DNA of 64,000 bases from the NCBI RefSeq assembly GCF_014640435.1, contig NZ_BMGY01000001.1, positions 124,001-188,000 on the forward strand. The letters are read 5' to 3'. The notes below the pieces were generated by a model. It did no database searches. It had not been told where the DNA came from and saw nothing but the letters and a program-made list of their open reading frames with translations. This DNA comes from Hymenobacter frigidus (GTDB lineage: Bacteria > Bacteroidota > Bacteroidia > Cytophagales > Hymenobacteraceae). Within the stretch, counting starts at the first letter, position 1, and every line of letters starts with the position of its first letter. A program made the translations under genes and the position numbers. Positions 58,783 through 64,000 of this stretch are shown one piece after another.

Positions 58783-59922
58783 TTACGCAACAACCGACCG
58801 GGCGGCATCTGTAGAAACAATTGTTTCCCGGGTTTTTCGAGCCCGGGCCACCGCCAGCACCGCTAGGAACTGCGCCCCGAATAACACGGTAGCCAACATG
58901 AGATGTACCGGTTGCACCGAAGCGGGCAGCGCGAAAGAGGCCAGTACAACGCCCGCCAGAATCTCCAGCACAATAATACCAAGTATGGCCACCACCAACT
59001 GGCGTAAGCCAGCGTATCCCAACTGCCATAGCTCGTAGCCCACATAGCAGTTCAAGAGCAGTACCAGGGCCGAAACAGTCCGGTGCACACTGAATGTACT
59101 TCCGAGCTGGGCAACCCACGTTTCGCGCCCCATGTAACCAGCCGCCGCGGATACCACATCGACCCGCTCCCGGACCTCCGTACCTAGCATAATCTGCCAG
59201 AACGTGAGGAGTAGCGCAGCCCAAAGCCACACATACAGCCCTAACCCTGGCTGACTGGTTATCACTGCGACGGTTCCTGATACGTCAGCGGCAACTTGGC
59301 TTCGCCGGGCCCTTCCCCATCGCGCCCGGTCTACCGCGTACAGCAGTAGGGCCACAATCACCAGCGCCAGCGCCATGTGAATAGTTACCATCACGGGTAG
59401 CAAATTGGTTGACACGACCAATGAGCCCAAATAGCCCTGTACTCCGGTGAGCAGGAACGAAGCCAATGCCAGCCAAAAAACAGCACGGTCACGCGACCAG
59501 TACGGCAGAGCAAAGACTACCGTCAGAAACACAAAAATACCAATCAGCGCCCCCAGCAAGCGGTTCACGTATTCAATCCAGGTTTTGACCGCGTTGAAAT
59601 CAGTTTCGATGTACTGAGTTGGGTGCGCAAAAATGCTACCTGCTACCTGTGCGAAGCCCATCCGCTCGAGTGTGCGCGCCAGTTTTTGGTTTTTAGCCAC
59701 TCGTTGCGCCGTATAAATCTCCTTATAATTGACTGGCAGCTGGCTCGCTTCCGTGGGCGGAATCCAACGACCAAAGCATTTTGGCCAATCTGGGCAGCCC
59801 ATGCCGCTACCCGTGCTACGCACTACGCCGCCCACCAGAATGAGTAAATACACCGATACTACCGTCAGAATGCCTACTAAACGGAAACGGCGTATGACGG
59901 GGCTAATTTGAAAATTCTCCAT
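58783..59922 (-). CDS. ctaA: Heme A synthase (COX15/CtaA family)
   Basis: A 379-residue membrane enzyme that oxidises heme O to heme A. The signature GGVVRSTGSGMGCPDWPKCFGRWIPP (~27-52) lies right after TM1, and YVNRLLGALIGIFVFLTVV (~118-136), the HMALALVIVALLLYAV histidine helix and SVHRTVSALVLLLNCYVG carry the heme-binding histidines. About eight TM segments. It has the COX15-like longer form of the family. First gene of the ctaA-ctaB unit, separated from the coxI transcript by a terminator. Confidence 0.94.
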   Translation of the reverse strand: MENFQISPVIRRFRLVGILTVVSVYLLILVGGVVRSTGSGMGCPDWPKCFGRWIPPTEASQLPVNYKEIYTAQRVAKNQKLARTLERMGFAQVAGSIFAHPTQYIETDFNAVKTWIEYVNRLLGALIGIFVFLTVVFALPYWSRDRAVFWLALASFLLTGVQGYLGSLVVSTNLLPVMVTIHMALALVIVALLLYAVDRARWGRARRSQVAADVSGTVAVITSQPGLGLYVWLWAALLLTFWQIMLGTEVRERVDVVSAAAGYMGRETWVAQLGSTFSVHRTVSALVLLLNCYVGYELWQLGYAGLRQLVVAILGIIVLEILAGVVLASFALPASVQPVHLMLATVLFGAQFLAVLAVARARKTRETIVSTDAARSVVA

Positions 59923-60008
59923 GATAAAAATATTTCCTGCGCTATCGGTACCCGATTACGCCGGGTAAATCAATAAGATTTTAGTTTATTGAGCTAAACC
60001 CATGACAC

Positions 60009-60036
60009 AAAAACGGGCCGCCGATTGGGCGGCCCG
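60009..60036 (-). terminator. Terminator after the coxI gene
   Basis: A 9-bp GC-rich stem (60014-60022 with 60028-60036, CGGGCCGCC / GGCGGCCCG) with a five-base loop is followed, on the minus strand, by TTTTTGTG. It lies 25 bases after the coxI stop and isolates it from ctaA. Confidence 0.8.
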
Positions 60037-60060
60037 CTTCGGGACTTAGTTAGCGGTCAG

Positions 60061-61947
60061 CTAATCGACTAGTTCTTGCTCGTAGGGCAGGTTAGACGAT
60101 TTCGTCTGCGAATACGGCACGTTCTGCGGAATAAAGTCCGACTCTGACCCAGGTTTGCTGTAGTCATAGGGCCAGCGATAGACGGCGGGTATTTCGCCGG
60201 GCCAGTTGCCGTGACCAAGCTCAACAGGCGTAGTCCACTCCAGCGTAGTCGAATTCCAGGGATTCTGGGTGGCGCGACGGCCACGGAAAATGCTGTAGAA
60301 GAAGTTGAAGAGGAAGATGAACTGACCCAGGAAAGCAATGATGGCTGCAATCGAGATGAACTTGTTCATATCGGCGAATTGCGAGAAGGCATCAAAACCA
60401 GTCCAGGCGTAGTAGCGGCGGGGGAAACCAGCAATGCCCACATAGTGCATTGGCAGGAACACGAGGTACACACCGGCAAACGTCAACCAAAAGTGGATGT
60501 AGCCCAGCTTCTCGTCCATCATGCGGCCAAACATCTTAGGAAACCAATGGTAAACCCCGGCATACAAGCCGAAGAAAGCAGCGCTACCCATTACCAAGTG
60601 AAAGTGAGCTACCACAAAGTAAGTGTTGTGCATCTGAATGTCCAGCGTAGCGTTGCCGAGGATAATACCCGTCAAGCCACCCGAAATAAACAACGACACA
60701 AAACCAATGGCGAACAACATGGCGGCGGTGAAGCGGATGTTACCGCGCCACAGGGTTGCCAGCCAGTTAAACACTTTCACGCCCGAAGGCACGGCGATAA
60801 TGAGTGTCAAGAACATGAAGACCGAGCCGAGGAAGGGGTTCATGCCCGTTACGAACATGTGGTGAGCCCACACAACGAACGACAACATCGAAATACCAAT
60901 CAGCGAGCCAATCATTGCGCGGTAGCCGAAGATGGGCTTACGAGCATTCGTGGCCAGCACTTCCGACACCATGCCCATGGCCGGCATAATTACGATGTAT
61001 ACCTCAGGGTGCCCCAGGAACCAGAACAAGTGCTGGAACAATACTGGCGAACCGCCTTGATTGCTTAGCGCCTGGCCGGCAATGTAGATGTCTGAGAGAA
61101 AGAACGAGGTACCGAACGAACGGTCAAACACCAGCAGCAATGCCGCTGAGAACAATACCGGGAACGACAGAATACCGAGGATAGCCGTTAGGAAGAAAGC
61201 CCAGATGGTGAGCGGCAACTTGCTCATGCTCATGCCACGGGTACGCAGGTTGATGACCGTAGTCACGTAATTCACACCGCCCAATAGCTGCGATACGATA
61301 AAGAACACCATGCTCACCAGCCACAGCGTCATACCAGCACCGGAACCAGGAATGGCTTGGGGCAGGGCACTCAGCGGCGGGTAGATTGTCCAGCCCGCTG
61401 CAGCAGGACCAGTCTCAATGAACAGCGACGAGAACATGATAACGCTCGACAGGAAAAAGAACCAGTACGAGAGCATGTTCATAAAGCCCGAGGCCATATC
61501 GCGGGCACCTACTTGCAACGGAATCAGGAAGTTCGAGAACGTACCGCTCAAGCCAGCCGTTAGCACAAAGAATACCATGATGGTACCGTGCATCGTAACT
61601 AGTGCCAGGTAGAATTCCGGGTTCAGCTTACCAGCCTGAATCCAGCCTCCGAGAACCGGCTTCAGCCACTCCATGGTGCCTTCGGGCCAGCCCAGCTGCA
61701 AGCGGAATAAGCTCGAGAGCGTACCACCAACAATAGCCCATAAGATGCCAGTAATCAGAAACTGCTTGCCAATCTGCTTGTGGTCTTGGCTAAATACGTA
61801 TTTCCACAGCCAGTGCTGGTCATGGTGCTCGTGCTCATCGTGAAGCGAATGTTCACCATGTTCGATAACCGGCACCGGAGCGGAACCAATACCGCCCTGC
61901 GTTTGCACGCCCGGTGAAAGATTTGGTTTGGGTGTCATGTCTGACAT
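60061..61947 (-). CDS. ctaD: Cytochrome c oxidase subunit I
   Basis: 628 residues with 12 core TM helices. Heme and CuB ligands are visible in LVTMHGTIMVFFVLTAG (low-spin heme), FWFLGHPEVYIVIMPAMGMVSE (CuB His plus the D-channel glutamate, A1 type), VWAHHMFVTGM (CuB HH pair) and HNTYFVVAHFHLVMG (heme a and a3 ligands). A His/Glu-rich N terminus (EHGEHSLHDEHEHHDQH, ~28-44) is prominent and may bind metal. It reduces O2 to water while pumping protons. It lies 22 bases downstream of subunit II. Confidence 0.97.
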   Translation of the reverse strand: MSDMTPKPNLSPGVQTQGGIGSAPVPVIEHGEHSLHDEHEHHDQHWLWKYVFSQDHKQIGKQFLITGILWAIVGGTLSSLFRLQLGWPEGTMEWLKPVLGGWIQAGKLNPEFYLALVTMHGTIMVFFVLTAGLSGTFSNFLIPLQVGARDMASGFMNMLSYWFFFLSSVIMFSSLFIETGPAAAGWTIYPPLSALPQAIPGSGAGMTLWLVSMVFFIVSQLLGGVNYVTTVINLRTRGMSMSKLPLTIWAFFLTAILGILSFPVLFSAALLLVFDRSFGTSFFLSDIYIAGQALSNQGGSPVLFQHLFWFLGHPEVYIVIMPAMGMVSEVLATNARKPIFGYRAMIGSLIGISMLSFVVWAHHMFVTGMNPFLGSVFMFLTLIIAVPSGVKVFNWLATLWRGNIRFTAAMLFAIGFVSLFISGGLTGIILGNATLDIQMHNTYFVVAHFHLVMGSAAFFGLYAGVYHWFPKMFGRMMDEKLGYIHFWLTFAGVYLVFLPMHYVGIAGFPRRYYAWTGFDAFSQFADMNKFISIAAIIAFLGQFIFLFNFFYSIFRGRRATQNPWNSTTLEWTTPVELGHGNWPGEIPAVYRWPYDYSKPGSESDFIPQNVPYSQTKSSNLPYEQELVD

Positions 61948-61969
61948 AGCGGAATACCGTTATTAGTTA

Positions 61970-63043
61970 TTAATAGGAGGCGGCCAAAGGCACGGGAGCT
62001 GCTTCTATTTCCTTGGTTGCTGCAGCTACTGGGATAACCATCGTTTTGGCTTTCTGTTTGAGGGCAGCCATAACTTCTGGGTTCTTTTGCGAGAAAGACT
62101 GCTGCGCGGCATACCAGTTCTGATAATCATCAGGCTCGTCTACAATCACGGTGGCTTTCATGGCGAAGTGGCTACCGCCGCACACCTGGTTACAGGCTAG
62201 CTCGTAATTGAACTTGGGGTTTCCCAGCTTGGCACGCATCTCGTCGGTGGTCACCGTTGGGGTAAACCAGAAACGGGTTGGCATGCCGGGCACGGCGTAC
62301 ATCTGCACGCGGAAATGCGGCATGTATACGGCGTGCAGTACGTCACGCGAGCGAATCTTAATCAGTACTGGTACACCTTTGGGAACGTGAACCTCACTGG
62401 TCGTAAAATCGTCAAGCGCAGATTTATCGCTGAGGTCAAAACCCCATTCGTTTACGGCGTCAATCATGCGGTAATTCACCACGCCCAGCTTCATGTCGCG
62501 ACCAGGATAGCGCACCAACCAGTTAAATTGCTTGCCCATTACTTCAACTACCACCGAATCCTTTGGAGCAGGCCCCGTAATACGAGTCCAAGCTTTCCAA
62601 CCAGCAAAAATCAACGCCGCCATCACGATGGCAGGGATAATCGTCCAGATTACTTCAATTTTGTTGTTGTGCGCAAAAAAGTAAGCGCGACGGCCTTCCT
62701 TATACTGGTATTTGTAGGAATAAACAAACAGTAAGGTTTGGGTAATGGCGAAGGCCACTCCAATCACCGCCATTGTAATCCAGAACATGCGCTCCATCTG
62801 GTGCCCGTGCACCGAAGCAACAGGCGGATTCATCTTGCTGAAGTTCTCAACAAAAGAATAAGCGAACCATGAGCCACCTCCTACCAAGAAGACCAGCATC
62901 AGAATAGCATTCACGCTATTGCTCATGCCAATATCCCGGGTGAAAGTGCCCGAAAAAATAGAAGTAAAAATCTGCAAGCGAAACAGCAGGCCGAATACGA
63001 CCAACAGCAACACTAACACCAGCGAAATGGTCAGAACAGTCAT
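61970..63043 (-). CDS. ctaC: Cytochrome c oxidase subunit II
   Basis: 357 residues. One extra N-terminal TM helix (~2-25) precedes the two standard TM segments (~48-65 and ~93-111; ~130-150 is also hydrophobic). The CuA domain is complete: histidine in DVLHAVYMPHFRVQ, and C284, C288, H292 and M295 in CNQVCGGSHFAM. No fused cytochrome c domain is present, so electrons must come from a separate cytochrome c or directly from alternative complex III. Upstream lies the actF gene. Confidence 0.95.
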   Translation of the reverse strand: MTVLTISLVLVLLLVVFGLLFRLQIFTSIFSGTFTRDIGMSNSVNAILMLVFLVGGGSWFAYSFVENFSKMNPPVASVHGHQMERMFWITMAVIGVAFAITQTLLFVYSYKYQYKEGRRAYFFAHNNKIEVIWTIIPAIVMAALIFAGWKAWTRITGPAPKDSVVVEVMGKQFNWLVRYPGRDMKLGVVNYRMIDAVNEWGFDLSDKSALDDFTTSEVHVPKGVPVLIKIRSRDVLHAVYMPHFRVQMYAVPGMPTRFWFTPTVTTDEMRAKLGNPKFNYELACNQVCGGSHFAMKATVIVDEPDDYQNWYAAQQSFSQKNPEVMAALKQKAKTMVIPVAAATKEIEAAPVPLAASY

Positions 63044-63141
63044 TGAGTTTAGTAGTAGGTACTAAGTAATATGTATCAAAAAGCAGATGCTAACCCGCGC
63101 AGGAATTTGCTATCTACTTCTTGATACTGAAATCTAAAGCA

Positions 63142-64000
63142 CTAGGTAGTGTGGTGTATGCTCTCGTCCAGGAACGGATGGTTGACCGGAACGAGTGAGG
63201 CCGAAGCTAGGCGGCGCGTGAACAGAATCAGAAAAGCACCAAGGAAAATAGCAGCTACACCAATCTCAATAAGAAACCCATTTTCGCCCTTCAAAGTGCC
63301 CGGCATAAGCATTAAATAGAAGTCTGACCAGTGACCGATGAGAATGGCAATGGCGACGATTTTCATAACAATCATCTGACGCTTGGCATCCCGCGTCATC
63401 AGCCCGAGGAAGGGGAATACAAAGTTGATGGCAATGTTGAAATAGAACATACCGGTGTAGCGACCGTCGAAGCCACCAAGGCGTTGATTGAAGTAAACCG
63501 CTTCTTCAGGTAAGTTAGCATACCAAATCAGCATAAACTGCGAGAACCACACGTAGGTCCAGAAAATGCTGAAGCCAAACATCAGCTTGCCCAAGTCGTG
63601 CAGGTGGCTGGATGTTAAAGCGCGGAGATAACCAGCTTGTTTAAGGAAAATAGCAGTAAGCGCAATTGCAGCAATACCGGACACCCACCACGAGGCGAAA
63701 ACGTACCAGCCAAACAAGGTACTGAACCAATGCGGGTCAACCGACATCACCCAATCCCAAGCCGACATCGACGAAGTCACGGCGTACAACACCAGGAACA
63801 GGGCCGATGCCGTGATGCTCTTGTGGAACCAGTAAGTGCCACCGAGCAAGTCTTCCTTCAGCGACAGCTGACGCAGCTTCCAGCTGAAAGCACCCCAGAT
63901 AACGAGGTAGCTCACCATCCGGATGACGTAGAACGGCAGGTTCAGGAAACCACTTTTACCCGCAATGATGGCGTCGTAATTGGCATTGCCTTTCTCCATG
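63142..64000 (-). CDS. actF: Alternative complex III subunit ActF (5' part outside window)
   Basis: A C-terminal part of about 285 residues of a ~400-residue membrane protein; the M at 63999 is internal to the family and the gene continues past the window. It matches quinol:cytochrome c oxidoreductase ActF: SITASALFLVLYAVTSSMSAWDWVMSVDPHWFSTLFGWYVFASWW and HDLGKLMFGFSIFWTYVWFSQFMLIWYANLPEE. At least seven TM segments. ActF is an NrfD-like quinone-pocket subunit. It lies 98 bases upstream of coxII, tying ACIII to the oxidase. Confidence 0.92.
   Translation of the reverse strand, partial: MEKGNANYDAIIAGKSGFLNLPFYVIRMVSYLVIWGAFSWKLRQLSLKEDLLGGTYWFHKSITASALFLVLYAVTSSMSAWDWVMSVDPHWFSTLFGWYVFASWWVSGIAAIALTAIFLKQAGYLRALTSSHLHDLGKLMFGFSIFWTYVWFSQFMLIWYANLPEEAVYFNQRLGGFDGRYTGMFYFNIAINFVFPFLGLMTRDAKRQMIVMKIVAIAILIGHWSDFYLMLMPGTLKGENGFLIEIGVAAIFLGAFLILFTRRLASASLVPVNHPFLDESIHHTT

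Noticed and set aside
1..64000. CRISPR array, prophage, integron or insertion sequence with transposase
   Set aside because: No regularly spaced direct repeats, integrase, transposase or phage structural genes were seen anywhere in the window.

Overview
The window reads as a chromosomal segment of a high-GC Bacteroidota bacterium, most like the Hymenobacter group (inference). Evidence: a SusC/SusD pair, a secreted protein with a type IX-style C-terminal sorting domain, large outer-membrane barrel proteins, the cytochrome oxidase/alternative complex III gene order usual in this phylum, almost no Shine-Dalgarno sequences, and -7 promoter elements of the form TAnnTTTG close to start codons. No rRNA, tRNA, CRISPR array, prophage or classical insertion sequence was found.

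Layout. 1-5 kb: a cut-off FkbM-type methyltransferase, then a minus-strand block (fatty-acid desaturase, HNH endonuclease, NlpC/P60 peptidase, smpB, tsaD). 5-14 kb: a plus-strand envelope and housekeeping run (tamB-like, ftsX, DUF3098, uppP, truB, ribF). 14-20.5 kb: a carboxypeptidase-regulatory-domain protein, the two subunits of a 3-oxoacid CoA-transferase separated by a serine hydrolase gene, and two secreted proteins. 20.5-25 kb: a GNAT-nitrilase fusion, an unknown membrane protein, a GNAT enzyme and an SDR. 25-30.4 kb: an 0.8 kb gene-poor stretch followed by susC/susD. 30.5-39.7 kb: phenylalanine hydroxylase and an RDD protein (minus), diverging from a SpoIIM / membrane protein / DUF4129 / DUF4350 / small protein / MoxR / DUF58 cluster (plus). 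39.7-53.8 kb: two polytopic membrane proteins around a GH20 hexosaminidase, a DEDDh exonuclease, a very large outer-membrane protein and a large NtrY-like histidine kinase. 54-64 kb: a minus-strand respiratory cluster running from actF through coxII, coxI, ctaA, ctaB, two subunit III genes and subunit IV to accessory proteins.

The respiratory genes together form a quinol-to-oxygen branch: alternative complex III passes electrons to an A1-type cytochrome c oxidase whose heme A is made by CtaB and CtaA. The MoxR cluster looks like a membrane-associated AAA+/DUF58 module of unknown substrate.

Three observations stand out. First, the phenylalanine hydroxylase gene has a 190-base leader with a 25-codon tyrosine-rich reading frame that starts almost at the promoter, a 15-bp terminator hairpin and a plausible competing antiterminator: a candidate tyrosine-sensing attenuator. 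Second, a four-helix-bundle (23S-IVS-type) gene is bracketed by a perfect 36-bp inverted repeat and is inserted exactly between moxR and the DUF58 gene, supplying the only available DUF58 start codon. Third, a family of palindromes with related GTCATGC/GCATGAC arms recurs in intergenic spaces and often sits where terminators would be expected.
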